This document shows, piece after piece, positions 11,889 through 22,570 of a DNA stretch of 64,000 bases (its first letter is position 1; every line of letters starts with the position of its first letter). The stretch is from Tenodera sinensis (taxonomy: Eukaryota > Arthropoda > Insecta > Mantodea > Mantidae), in NCBI GenBank assembly GCA_030765045.1, contig CM060964.1, positions 142,119,868 through 142,183,867 on the forward strand. Direction: 5' to 3'. The notes beneath the pieces were generated by a model, which did not search any database, was not told the DNA's origin, and worked only from the letters and a program-made list of their open reading frames with translations. A program made the translations under genes and the position numbers.

Positions 11889-12492
11889 TGCATGGAAGCA
11901 GGAGGAGCAGAAGGAGGAGAAGAAGAAGGAGAAGGAGGAGGAGAAAGAGAAGGAGGAGAAAGAGAAGAAAGAGGAGAAAGAGAAGAAGGAGGAGAAAGGA
12001 GGAGAAAGAGGAGGAGGAAAAGGAGGAAGAGAACAAGGAGGAGTAGAAGGAGGAGTAGGAGGAGGAGAAGGAGGAGGAGGAGAAGGAGGAGAAGAAGGAG
12101 GAGGAGAAAGGGAAGAAGGAGGAGAAAGAGAAGGAGGAGAAAGAGAAGGAGGAAAAGGAGGAAGAGAACGAGGAGTAGAAGGAGGAGTAGGGGGAGAAGG
12201 AGGAAAAGGAGGGGAGAAGGAAGAGAAGGAGGGGGAGAATGAGAAGGAGGGGAGAAGGAAGAGAAGGAGGGGGAGAATGAGGAGGTGGAGAATGAGGTGG
12301 AGAATGAGGAGGAGGAGGGGAGAAGGAAGAGGAGAAGGAGGGGGAGAATGAGGAGGAGGGGAGAAGGAAGAGGAGAAGGAAGTGAAGGAGGGGGAGAATG
12401 AGGAGAAGGAGGGGAGAAGGAAGAGGAGAAGGAAGTGAAGGAGGGGGAGAATGAGAAGGAGGGGGAGAAGGGGGAGGAGAAGAGGAAGAAGA
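11889..12492. repeat. (GGA/GAA)n polypurine tract, about 600 bp
   Basis: An unbroken purine-rich strand built from GGAGGAGAAGGAGGA units, with a longer-period block (GGGGAGAATGAG plus GGGGAGAAGGAAGAG) repeating several times toward the right end. All long frames through it (Ser/Pro/Leu-rich on minus, Arg/Gly/Glu on plus) are compositional artefacts. Such tracts can adopt triplex structures. Confidence 0.95.
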
Positions 12493-13467
12493 ACAGATAC
12501 AATCCAATCTAATGCGATTAATGTTAGAACGTACACTAGTAAGTTGATATACCTACAAATTACAAGTGTTTGGCAAGGAGCACTTCTATAGAAGCGAATA
12601 AAATTACAAAGAGAAAACGGCAAATGAAGTTTTACAGTGCTGCACTCATCCTATAACTGCTCATATCCATAAGTAATCCCTTCTGGAAGTGGCGGGAACA
12701 CCTCCCAAAAGTGGCTATCATGGTATTACAAATACATTCATTATTGATTCTTTCAAATCAAACATTTCAATGTAATTTAATCATTGAGTGTTCCTTTTTT
12801 AAACTATTACTGCGTTCTAAACTTTAGCACTATAATTGCTCCACCCTTAGATCCGCACTTGGTGTAAACACAAGTCGTCAACAACTAACCCGTGATACGC
12901 CGAAACCAAAGCACACCATAAAATGTAGTACCCTAAATATCGGCGATTATCTGTGAGTTTTCAAGATGTATGATAACCCTCGTAAAGACTACTTGAATGT
13001 AACGCGGTATCTGCAATATTCCTAAAACTCCTGAGTAAATATCGTTCTGTTGCAACATAAACACCAGGCATGAATCCACGCGGTGTTTGTTTTGTTTTGT
13101 ATTAGTCGCAGGTTATTGCGGAGGGATACAAGGGGCGGATCTAAGGCTGGATGGCGTATAGTATGGGTGCCAGTCATTTACAAATCGCTGCTCGAATAAA
13201 ATTAACCCTCTTTCCTCTATCAGAAAGAGGGTTACTTTTTATTGATCAAACCTAAATATTGATTTCTTTACATAATTTTTCATCAGATTGGACTCGTCAG
13301 TTCCCTTGCAGCATGTCTGATTTACATAGCAGTACATTAGATTAACTCAGCAATGTCCAACGTTTGCGAAATAGGGGAGGTTGGATTTACCTCCTTCCAC
13401 CATACGCGGACGTTGCCCTCTTTAGGCCCCAGCCGTGCATTGTGTTGCAGTGGTGGTTTGGTTATAT
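12493..13467. other. Non-coding stretch before the giant inverted repeat
   Basis: No gene is recognised. A short hairpin, TAACCCTCTTTC.. pairing with ..GAAAGAGGGTTA, sits at about 13203-13234. The remainder is AT-rich unique-looking sequence. Confidence 0.4.
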
Positions 13468-14093
13468 GTACTATCTTTCACAAAAGTAAATACCCAACTT
13501 CGGTGAGACCTACGCGAAGGGTCACCTAATTCTCAGGCGTACTTGCATAGATGGTATGAGAATTAAATTAGTCATATGCTTCCCTTGCTGTTCGGAGGAC
13601 TAACAGCCATGTCACCTCGCAGTTTTGAAAAGCAATAATTCAGCAATCCTTCTACATTAACGGGCAAACATTGCAGACTCAACTTCAGTACAGTGCAGAA
13701 ACTATGTTCTTAAGGTGTTCCTATTAAGTTGCGGACTAGAACTAAAACTGATTCCATTCTTGGGTACTACACAAACAGACATGAGTTTAATCACTTATAC
13801 CAGGGGACGACAGGTAACGCTTCTGTGACGTCAGCTCACTCAGCTCGCATGCTCTCACTGAAAGCCAGTTGAACATGTGACGTCACAGCGGGCAAGAGGA
13901 AATGGCATACGGGACACCCTAATTTTAATGCTGACTGTTTCAATTACGGAATAGTCACAGATTATAAATAATTACATTTCGGCTTTATGCCATATACATA
14001 AACTTTAGTTTATGTGAACAGTCATGTTATAACGCCAATAGAACAGAAATTATAACTATTTTGCCTGAGCTAGAGGAGAGCTATACAGAACAA

Positions 14094-14417
14094 TTAGGTA
14101 GAAATTTTCCGACATTCGCCGTTTCGCTTTTCTTTAACTAGTTTGTCAATGTTAGGGCGTAATGTACGGCACATTTGTAACCGAAGACATGTTAGATTGT
14201 GATCTGACAATATGCTTCGGGATTTTGACTTAGAAAGGTTCATAACAGAAAAGAATTGTTTGCACACATACGTAGAACCAAACATACATAATACCCGTGC
14301 AACAAGGACATACAACTTCAGAAATCTGGTTTGAGGAACATTCTTATAACAATCAGCCAAGTCTTCCTTGTGTTTATATTTGTCCTTCAGCAAATCGCCG
14401 CACTGTAAATTTATCAA
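14094..14417 (-). pseudogene. hAT transposase C-terminal fragment
   Basis: The 107-residue frame contains FGSTYVCKQFFSVMN, then SKSRSILSDHNL, then a tail LRPNIDKLVKEKR. This is the pattern of the hAT dimerisation domain as found in GTF2IRD2/ZBED-type transposases (a FGSTY.CEQ.FS.M motif, then R.RL.D..L). The N-terminal zinc finger and most of the catalytic core are absent, so the element is non-autonomous. In the family, this domain mediates transposase dimerisation on DNA. It reads opposite to the window and lies wholly inside the hAT element. Confidence 0.75.
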
Positions 14418-14444
14418 TTCAATTTGCTACCTGCTAGAAACATT

Positions 14445-14742
14445 AATTCCATTATGCATTCTTTCCGGGCTTGTAGGGCCCTGGTCCAGTAGTTTTATTC
14501 TCCAATGTTTCGCCGAAAACTTCGTCCGGCATCTTCAGGGAAGTCAAAGCTGTGAAAAACGGGCTAACAAGACTATTTTGGACGCCGGGGCCGTTTTTCA
14601 CAGCTTTGACTTCCCTGAAGGTGCCGAACGAAGTTTTCAGCGAAACATTGGAGAATAAAACTACTGGACCAGGGCCCTACAAGCCCGGAAAGAATGCATA
14701 ATGGAATTAGCAACGCCGGCCGTGAAAGCCTTAGCATCTATG
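14445..14742. mobile_element. Penelope-like foldback unit with hammerhead motifs (small copy)
   Basis: Two inverted arms of about 118 bp (14445-14562 and 14591-14710) flank a loop of about 28 bp. A one-sided extension of about 32 bp (14711-14742, containing ACGCCGGCCGTGAAAGC) lies at the right. A perfect 13-bp duplication TGCTAGAAACATT borders it at 14432-14444 and 14743-14755. Each arm carries a hammerhead-like core: CTGAAGA, a GCCG/CGGC stem, then GAAAC. On the left arm (minus strand) CTGAAGA is complementary to 14532-14538 and GAAA to 14508-14511. The right-arm copy has CTGAAGG. Terminal repeats with such ribozymes and a one-sided extension are known for Penelope-like elements. Confidence 0.7.
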
Positions 14743-15208
14743 TGCTAGAAACATTGTTAACATCCAATGAATACGGGGTCGCAAAGAACTGAAACGTAGT
14801 TGACAATGTTTCTACATCTTGAAGCCTGGTCTCAAACTAGTGTGAAACACGGGGAACTGAACACAAACACAAAACCACTACACACCACACTACTCAACGT
14901 CAACAAAAACACAAAATAAAAACAAAATTTGCACTAACGCCGTTAAGATCCCTCTAACAACAAAAAAACACCCTCAGTCTAGGCTGAAGAGGGTTCTCTC
15001 TAAACAGCCCGGGCAAGTTGTAAACATGCCTAAATAACATTTTTCATATTCATTCAGTTTCCTGCAAGTAGCGCCGCTGATCTAGGCTGCATAGCAATAC
15101 ACCGCTCTCGCCTGACGTCACACGAACGCACAAGCTGGCTCTTCGTTTAAATACGTCACACGGCCCGAAGTTGTCTTCCCCTGACTTACACTAACTTCGT
15201 GTATTCGC

Positions 15209-15283
15209 CATAGCCCAACTGGCTAAGACGTGTTCGTTTCAATCAATAGTGTGGACTAACGTTGTTTCGAGTCCCATTTAACA
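15209..15283 (+). other. tRNA-like block (Pol III A/B boxes) inside palindrome arm
   Basis: The A-box-like TAGCCCAACTGGCTAAGACG is followed about 35 bases later by GTTTCGAGTCCC, close to the B-box consensus. No cloverleaf acceptor stem is apparent, so it is a decayed tRNA-derived SINE head rather than a tRNA gene. It is duplicated in inverted form in the right arm (about 19835-19920). Confidence 0.5.
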
Positions 15284-16232
15284 TTTTTTTTTTCTTTTTC
15301 TTTCTTAACGGGAACACCATAATTTATATAACCCGTGCGAAATATAAAGTTATCCAAACTAATAAGATTATTTCTGATAAGGCTTCTCCTTTAGGTATCT
15401 TTATTCCGCATACCGTTGTAAATTTTCCCCCCGTCTTATGAATGCTGCAGTGCGATTGCAATTTTACAACTGAATGCTTCATAAAATATTAACTGCAATT
15501 GCTGAGAAAGCAGAGAATACGCCTATCTCAACTGTCAATCATTCCTCCTGAAATTAACAGTTCGCTTTAAATGTTCACATTCAAAAGCACCTCTATAAAT
15601 TTCGTAGCCTATTACCATATTAAAATATATAAGCATATTAAAATGTATAAGCACATAATAATGTAAAACCCAATAGTGTAAATTACAAAATTTGGATGGC
15701 AGTGAATAATGTAATCAATAATATATTAAACAGTAGAGAATGCAGTTGCATATTACTTGAGGGTGAAGCAACCTTTGCACCCAGCGAAGCTGCCCTACCG
15801 TTTATTTCCAATGTTGCCATGTTCCCATGGACTCAATTTCTAGCAGTATGCTTTCATCTGATTCTCCATTCCTGATAGAGAGCTGTAGAAAATTAAACAC
15901 GTTTGTTAGTTTTGTATTTCAGATTATGAACATACGAAAGGCGAGGATCGAACCTCCGGCAGCTAGCAGTTCTGAATTTCACCGTCAACGACGAAGCGCT
16001 CTTGGCTATTCTTCACTTGGACCTTTGGGCTGTATCATATGGCATTAAGCCTGTTGTCCCTAATTTGGCAGCTAATTGCACTGCAAGGTGGAAAGTTCGT
16101 TAGCACCTTTAGAAACTGTTTAAAAGCTTGCTTTTTTCCTAGATATTCGCTTACATTTATTTAAAGGAATAAGAGAAGGGAATATTTCTATAGCAAGAAG
16201 GAGTATCGCAGTGTTCAGTGTGGAGTTTCAGT

Positions 16233-17278
16233 TTCATTAACGACAGACAAATAAAGATAGAACGATAAAAGTAAATGCACGTTACCGTTGATAGAGGTAT
16301 CATTAATTGAAAATAACAACCAACAGATTCACGCTCATACATGAGGGAGATTGGATATTGCATACGCGATGATTTACAGCCAGCAGTTATGTTTTGAACT
16401 TAAAACGTGATATTATCCGATAGGTATTATAGTTTACTAAAATTAACTTAGTAGTCAAATCCTCCACCTTGCGTAGCAGTAGAGGTCTGCTTTGTAAACT
16501 GGAGATTAAAATCGAATCCTGTTTGCAAGAAATTGGTAGCTTAATCTTCCTTTCAGGGTTTCAATCATGTCTAAACACCATAATGAGTCATTCATGTTAA
16601 GGTATGAGTTATTTGGTATAAATAATTATCAAAACAGAAAATCATTAGTATTAATATATCTAATGAAAGTGTTAAGGCAAAAAACTTAAGAGTATTTCAG
16701 TTTTGAACAAGTATTTTCTAAATGAGAGTGATGAATCATGATCATTATACACCAATGAGACTATGTAGGTCATTGCTGTAGTTCATCTCTGCAGCTCTTA
16801 ACATTTAGCCTAGCCTAAACTTCAAGGCTCGTGTGAAAAATATCAGAGTACCTCGGTTGAGGTGTCTTCTAACATAAAGGAAATTTAATGAAAATAATCT
16901 TTCAGAGCGTGATTTAGAAACCTAAACTCAAGATTTTAAACAGTTAAACATTTTCTGTTTGTAAATGAAATCAAAGCGAATGTCCCTGTTTATAGGACAT
17001 TAAAAACAAAATGTGTACTGTAATAATCGCTTTATTTGCGCAGAAGACCAAAAACAAACGAGACTCTTATATTAAAAGTACCCTTAAGTGCTAGAAATAT
17101 TGAATAAAATAAATCTTTCAAAAGTGATGCTTTTTAAAGCCGTTCTTGAAGGCAGATAACGTCTTAAAGACGTTCCTGTTCTTGAAGATGGGCATATATT
17201 CCGAGCAGGTAATAAATATAAATTATTGATATTAGGGATTTAAATATCATTTGTCTGTCATTAATAAAAATAAACTAA
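16233..17278. other. Central spacer of the giant inverted repeat
   Basis: About 1.05 kb between the two arms, AT-rich. It has no frame over about 60 codons with recognisable content and no transposase motif. If the whole structure is a foldback transposon, this spacer would be its unique core. Confidence 0.5.
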
Positions 17279-17796
17279 AGGAACTCCACACTGAACACTG
17301 CGATAATCGTGCTTGCTATAGAAATATTCTCTTTTCTTATTCCTATAAATAAATGTAAGCAAATGCCAAGGGAAAAACTCAAATTTTTAAACCATTTCTA
17401 AAGGTTCTAACGAACTTTCCACCTTGCAGTGGAATTAGCTGCCAAGTTAGTGACAACAGGCTTAATGCCATATGATACAGCCCAAAGATCCAAGTGAAGA
17501 ATAGCCAAGGGCGCTTCGTCGTTGACTGTGAAATTCAGAACTGCTAGCTGCCGGAGGTTCGATCCTCGCCTTTCGTATGTTCATTTTCTGAAATACAAAA
17601 CTAACAAACGTGTTTAATTTCTACAGCTTTGTATCAGGAATGGAGAATCGGATGAGAGCATTCTGCTAGAAATTAAGCTCATGGGGACATCGCAACGTTG
17701 TGTCGTGCTTGGAAATAAACGGCAGGGCAACTTCGCTGGGTGCAAAGGTTGCTTCACCCTCGAGTAATCTACAACTGCATTCTGTACTGTTTAATA

Positions 17797-19147
17797 CAGG
17801 ATGGAAGGGAAGTCATTACATTAATTCAAACCGGTGATAGATCTCGGTATTTGGAACACATTTTGTGTCTTACGTTTTTGTCTCTGACCATTTCCTACGG
17901 AGATATTTTAGTTTTATCGAAAACAAGCTGGCAACACTGCAGGTTTCACTTTCACTAGGTCAGTACATAAACAAACACGAATCACGGAGCCGCGCGGCTC
18001 ATGAGTGTAAACATAAAGACATACCATGCCGTGTCTGCTACGTCGTAATAAGTAAGTACATCTGAATTCTCCAGTAACGCATACTATAACCTAAACACAC
18101 AATCTAAGGATATTGTTTATCATTTCCTTCAACATCATACCTAAACCGTTTCGTAGCTGGTACTCTATAATTTAATAAACCAAACCATCTCTCTGACTTA
18201 CAAACACAAAGGTACATTTGTAGGCTATTACAAACTGTACCAAATGATTTTTTAAGGTGACAGCAAAAGAATAAGCAAAGAACCAAATGGTTCACCCACT
18301 TCACGGGTATTGTTCAAAATGTTCACCATTTGCGCACCTGCAAGCCTCACACCTTTTAAACCAATTACGTCGCACTCTAACAAAAACACCCCCATTGTTG
18401 CATATTTCTTCTGCAGCCAAGTAAATGCATTCTCTCTAAGATTCGAGAGCAGCAGTTGCTGTTTTGTAGGTCCTGCTTTTCACGTCTCCCCAGAAGAAAA
18501 ATCCAGAGGATTCATACCGGGTGGAAGGGAAGTCATTACATTAATTTAAACCAGTGGTAGATCTCGGTATTTGGAGCACATTTTGTATCTTACGTTTTTG
18601 TCTCTGACCATTTCCTACGGAGATAGTTTTGCCGAAAACAAGCTGGCGACACTACAGACTGTGTGTCACTTTCACTGGTTATGTACGTAAACAAACAGGC
18701 GCCACTACCAAGCGTCTCGTAAAGGTCTCCTTCCAAGTGTAGGCCAATCACAACCGTTACCTGCCAAAGCATCAGATGAAAGAGAAAGTGTTTACATCCG
18801 GAAACCAGGTCAATTCCCTAACCAACCTCAACGCAACGTTGTCGACCCACCTCGCGTCTGAAAAAGGTACTCGCAGAATTCCTTCACATCTTTTAAGTGG
18901 TTTACTATTTCGAAAGCCTGTGTGATGTCCCATAAGTACTACCGAAGCAATGTCAGAAATAAGTTACTCTACGCATCTTACAAGTTATCTTCGTAAATTC
19001 TTGTGGAATTGCGCAACCAATTTGGAACAAAACCATTTATTTTTTCGAAAACGGCTGATCAAACAACAAAATGCCATACAACTTTTGTTTATAATGCTTC
19101 TAAGAAGCACATATTAGAAGGAATGTAATGGTTTCCCTTCCACACTG
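17797..19147. mobile_element. TA-flanked MITE complex in the right palindrome arm
   Basis: The left end reads CAGGATGGAAGGGAAGTCAT and the complemented right end CAGTGTGGAAGGGAAACCAT. TA dinucleotides lie immediately outside (17795-17796 and 19148-19149). Comparison with the left palindrome arm (GTTTAATATATTATTG) shows that exactly this block was inserted at TA, as Tc1/mariner-superfamily elements do. The first ~175 bases are repeated directly at 18520-18700, so a second copy of the same MITE, or an internal duplication, lies inside. Confidence 0.75.
18307..18523 (-). pseudogene. mariner-like transposase C-terminal remnant
   Basis: The minus strand encodes NPLDF, then (after a one-base shift) FFWGDVKS, and farther on NGEHFEQY. 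This follows the order of the mariner/Tc-type C-terminus, where NPLDFF contains the third catalytic aspartate and an NGGHFE-like end is usual. It is interrupted by a stop (after ALES) and a frameshift. Its 5' side is cut off exactly where the inner copy of the MITE end begins, so the MITE inserted into it or carried it. Confidence 0.6.
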
Positions 19148-19329
19148 TATATTATTAATTATATTATCCAAATTTTGTAATTTACACTATTGTGCTTTAC
19201 ATTATTACACGCTTATATATTTTAATATGGTAATAGTCTACGAAATTTATAGATATGCTTTTGAATGTGAATATTTAAAGGAAAATGTTAATTTCAGGAG
19301 GAATGATTGACAGTCGAGATAGGAGTGTC

Positions 19330-19622
19330 TTCTTCTCCTTCTCCTAGCACCTCTTTCTTCTGATTACCCTCCCCTTATGTAGGACTTACACTCCCTAGGG
19401 CTCAAGCCAATGCCTAGGGTCAGAGCAGAGGAACCTCTGGACCGGACAGGGTGAGTGGAAGCAGGTAGTCAGCCAAGCACCAAGTATGATAGTGAGGAAG
19501 ACGATATGAAATGCAGGCGTAATCGGTGACTGGAAAGGTGATAATGGAGTTATTGGTGGAATGAATGGCGGGGGGGAAACGGAGAACCCGGAGAAAACCC
19601 GCCCAGACGTCGCTGCTTTATT
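19330..19622 (-). mobile_element. SINE-like insertion sharing the family 1 core motif
   Basis: This block is absent from the matching position of the left palindrome arm, so it is an insertion. It contains GGAGAACCCGGAGAAAACCC, the same core as the family 1 SINEs at 2460 and 49250, in the same orientation. It also contains CCCCTTATGTAGGACTTAC, which recurs inverted at about 21875-21895. The tRNA-like head is not clear. Confidence 0.55.
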
Positions 19623-20275
19623 TTCAGCAATTGCAATTAATATTTTATGAAGAATTCAATTGTAAAATTGCAATCGCACTGCAGCATTCATAAGACAGGG
19701 GGAAAATTTACAAGGGTATGCGGAATAAAAATACCTTAAGGAGGAGCTTTATCAGAAATAATCTCATTCGTTTGGATAATTTTATATTTCGTGCGGGTTA
19801 TATAAATTATGATGTTCCCGTTAAGAAATTAAAAAAAAATGTTAAATGGGACTCGAAACAATGTTAGCCCACACTGCCGATTGGAACGAACACACCTTAG
19901 AAAGTTGGGCTATAGCGAATACACCAAGTTAGTACAAGTGATTAAACTCATGTCTGTATGTGTAGTACCTAAGACTGGAATCATTTTTAGTTTTAGTCCA
20001 CAACTTAATAGAAACACCTTAAGAACATATGTTCTGCAGGTGTACTTAAGTTGAACCTGCAATATTTGCCCATTAATGTAGGATTGCTGAAATATTGCTT
20101 TTCCAAACTACGAGACGGGTTGTGAGGTGACATGACTGTTTTGTCCTCCGATTAGCAAGGGAAGCATATGACTAATTTAATTCTCATACCATCTATGTAA
20201 GAACGTCTGAGAATTAGGTGACCCTTCGCGCACGTCTCACCGAAGTTGGGTATTTACTTTTGTGAAAGATAGTAC

Positions 20276-21049
20276 GTTGCGTTTGATTTGCGAAAGCCCT
20301 TTCAAATTTGATGCGATAAACATCGGTTCATCAGTGACTTCTTTGGTAGTGCTTACGTTTAAAAAGTCTATCAATATTTGTCGACAAAGTCGAAGTGAAT
20401 AGCCTTAGAAGATACACCAAGTTATGGTCGCGTAACCTATTGTGATACAGACGTTTTACACAGCTCAATTTGTAGAAACTCTGTTTGCAAATACAGGACG
20501 AGTCAGAGTAACACCGAATAATTAAGACGTGATTCAGAAGTTATATTTGTGTATTTTCTTACAGCGAATGTTGGTCCGCAAACGTCTTATTATCGAGCTA
20601 GAGGGCATTACATTTTTTTAAACACCGCGTCGCGTTAGGTGAAGTTCTGTCATGTACATCCTTGTTCTCCCTTTGTTATTATAATATCGCTTATGCTTTG
20701 TTTTCTACACATTTTCGAATATAGTTTGTATTCGGTTTTTAACATTATCACCATTAATCTAAAACCTGAATTTTGTTCCTTAAACGGTAAGGGACTCTGT
20801 CGCATATTATACAGCAGTTTGTGACTGTAGCTATCAGCATATACTGAACTGCTCCGTTTACTGGAAGGGTTATCAGTTTGACAGCCCATTATAAAATATG
20901 CAACGCATACAGGTCAGTCTTCGGTTACTAGAAGTCTGTGCGAACATCTATTACTTACGTATCATCTCACGCAAGTTCAAGCATGCACCAAATGACCTTC
21001 CATCCTGACTACTGTTGGTCCAGCTTCATAAACACATTGTTGCCGGCCC
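20276..21049. other. Non-coding stretch
   Basis: No gene, RNA or clear repeat is recognised. Open frames are at most 80 codons and lack known motifs. Confidence 0.35.
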
Positions 21050-21054
21050 TCATA

Positions 21055-21285
21055 ACCATGGCCGCTAGAGCCTGCGTCTTTGACACTCCACTGCACAGAC
21101 GGTTGCGGGTTCAAGTCCTACGTCCGTCGGGCAAGGGTGTTTGTGCTTACATGTGTATGTGTGTAAGTGTCTGGAAATACCATTGAGGAAGTAAATGAAT
21201 GTGTGCATCTTTGTGAGCTTAGGAAGACTGGAATCAATCATCTGGATGGCTAAATGGTCCATGGAGACTAAAGACCAATATGATT
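21055..21285 (+). mobile_element. tRNA-derived SINE, family 3
   Basis: The A-box-like CATGGCCGCTAGAGCCTGCG is followed by a B-box GCGGGTTCAAGTCCTACG about 45 bases later. A TG-rich segment (TGTGTATGTGTGTAAGTG) follows, then a unique body ending in a tail near AATGGTCCATGGAG. Target duplications are not obvious. Confidence 0.55.
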
Positions 21286-21362
21286 AACCAAGATTTCCTG
21301 CATCCATATTGTGGACGTACGAGGTTTTAACATGAGCGGGCTGAGCACAGGCAAACCCTAGA

Positions 21363-21420
21363 ACAGATGTGGGCAATCCGCGGCCCTCGATCCCACTGCA
21401 TGCGGCCCGCAGCCATATTT
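21363..21420 (+). repeat. hAT-like terminal sequence
   Basis: CAGATGTGGGCAATCCGCGGCCC resembles the CAG.GGTGGGCAA.C.GCGGCCC ends of many hAT transposons. A related end, CAGGTGTGGGCAACC, lies at about 22553. No matching inverted end was located, so this may be a solo or truncated terminus. Confidence 0.4.
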
Positions 21421-21459
21421 ATATTATTTATGAAGGAAATGGCAAAGACCATAGTCATG

Positions 21460-21723
21460 AAGTCCTCAGGTTACCACTATATCACTTGCCTGAATCCGAT
21501 TGAGCTGATATGGGCACGCTTTAAGCATGCCGTAAGAAAGCGAAATGTGACTCTCTGTATAAGTGTGCAAAGTGTTGATAGAATGTGTACCGAATATAGT
21601 TTCAAGTGTATGGGAAAGATGTGTTCGGCACACCATGCAACAAGAGCAAACATTCAACATTTCAACCGCGGGATGTTACACACGAAAATGCTTCGTTCGT
21701 TATGCGTGACGTTTAATATTTGA
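21460..21723 (+). pseudogene. Tc1/IS630-like transposase C-terminal remnant
   Basis: The frame reads ITCLNPIELIWARFKHAVRK. LNPIEL.WA..K is the signature of the third catalytic segment (glutamate) in Tc1/IS630-type DDE transposases. The upstream catalytic aspartates are not in frame nearby and the following residues diverge, so it is a broken fragment. It resembles by family the N-terminal piece at 38768-39202 and the C-terminal piece at 24596-24870. Confidence 0.65.
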
Positions 21724-22029
21724 TATTGTAACGCTTTATATTTGCAAATTGAAGTCCACATATGCTCAATATGATGTTAGTTTCATACGAGTGACCTCTT
21801 ACGTTCGTTATCCAGAGGTTCCTGTGCTCCCCGACAGGCGTCTGACTCTAGGCTGGCTTGTAAGTCCTAGGGGGTGCAAGTCCTACATAAGGGGAGGATA
21901 ATCAGGCAACGAAGCATAAGTAATTATTTATTTATTCCAACAAACTTGCTGCTGGTGTTTTCAAACACACAAGTCGTGTGAATTTTTCAGTTCTGATTCC
22001 ACCTCTCAAGTACGTAAGTGTTTATAAAA

Positions 22030-22570
22030 GATTTCAAAATGAGGACGTTGAACTTCGGAGCACACTTGATAGCTTCACAATAATGATAGCCGAGTTCTCT
22101 CAAAAATACCTGGTCTATCACGAATAGCATCAAATGCTACAAAGGTCCTGGTCAGTAGCTCCCCTCCACTATTAACTAGCGTGTCGCACACCAGAGTTTG
22201 AACATGTCCCTTAAGGGGCAAGAATCAAAAGGTGTTAGATCTGGTGAACGTACTGACCATAATATTGGCGCTCGTGTACTAGTTCAGCAATCAGGATACG
22301 TTGCACTTAGGGAATCCCTTACATCACTGGCATAATGCGCAGGTGACCCATAGCCTTGGAACCATATTAACTAGCGTAGTCCTAAAGCAATATCTTCCGG
22401 AAGTCCTGCAAAGTATGTTGTAAAAGCTGCAGGAAATGTGGCCCACCACACGCGAAGGCAGTAAATAGGGCCCTATGAGTGTGTCATTCACAACACCTGT
22501 CCAGATGTTCACTACAAACCGGTATTGATAATTTGTAACTAATAGCTCTAGGGCAGGTGTGGGCAACCTT
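22030..22570 (-). pseudogene. mariner-like transposase remnant, catalytic core
   Basis: The minus strand shows in order YRFVVNIWTGVVNDTLIGPY-LLPSR, then (shifted frame) WFQGYGSPAHYAS, then RSPDLTPFDS. This matches the insect mariner-like order of a GPY.LP block, a FQHDGAPAH block with the second catalytic aspartate, and RSPDLNPLDFF with the third. The HD of the second block is replaced (QGYGSPAH), and several frameshifts and stops occur, so it is inactive. In the family, the enzyme cuts and joins at TA sites. Confidence 0.7.

Larger units (their letters stand above)
13801..15183 (-). mobile_element. hAT-family element inserted in the palindrome left arm
   Basis: Terminal inverted repeats read CAGGGGACGACA at the left and, complemented, CAGGGGAAGACA at the right. 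The flanks carry an 8-bp duplication, ACTTATAC (13793-13800) and ACTTACAC (15184-15191), with one mismatch. The CAGGG terminus and 8-bp duplication are hAT hallmarks. The uninterrupted sister arm at about 19930 proves this is an insertion. Three TGACGTCA palindromes sit near the ends (13826, 13878, 15113). It carries the C-terminal part of a hAT transposase and a nested Penelope-like foldback unit. Confidence 0.85.
13468..16232. repeat. Giant inverted repeat, left arm (interrupted by a hAT element)
   Basis: Read inwards from GTACTATCTTTCACAAAAG, this arm matches the reverse complement of 17279-20275 along its length. Shared blocks include TACCCAACTTCGGTGAGA, the tRNA-like block at 15209-15283, GCGAGGATCGAACCTCCGG at 15946, and CGCAGTGTTCAGTGTGGAG near 16207. 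The arm is interrupted at 13801-15183 by a hAT insertion; without it the arm is about 1.4 kb. The arms differ by scattered substitutions and small indels, so the duplication is not recent. The family is not recognised. Confidence 0.85.
17279..20275. repeat. Giant inverted repeat, right arm (with two insertions)
   Basis: Reverse-complement partner of 13468-16232, starting at the inner edge near CTCCACACTGAACACTGCG and ending GAAAGATAGTAC at 20275. It is about 3.0 kb long because of two insertions absent from the left arm: the TA-flanked complex at 17797-19147 and a SINE-like block at about 19330-19622. A B-box-like GGTTCGATCCTCGCC at about 17559 mirrors the one in the left arm. Confidence 0.85.

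Noticed and set aside
11748..12623. A 291-codon minus frame and overlapping 200-codon frames
   Set aside because: All run through the (GGA/GAA)n tract; three overlapping frames on one strand are equally open, which is typical of a triplet-purine repeat and not of a gene.
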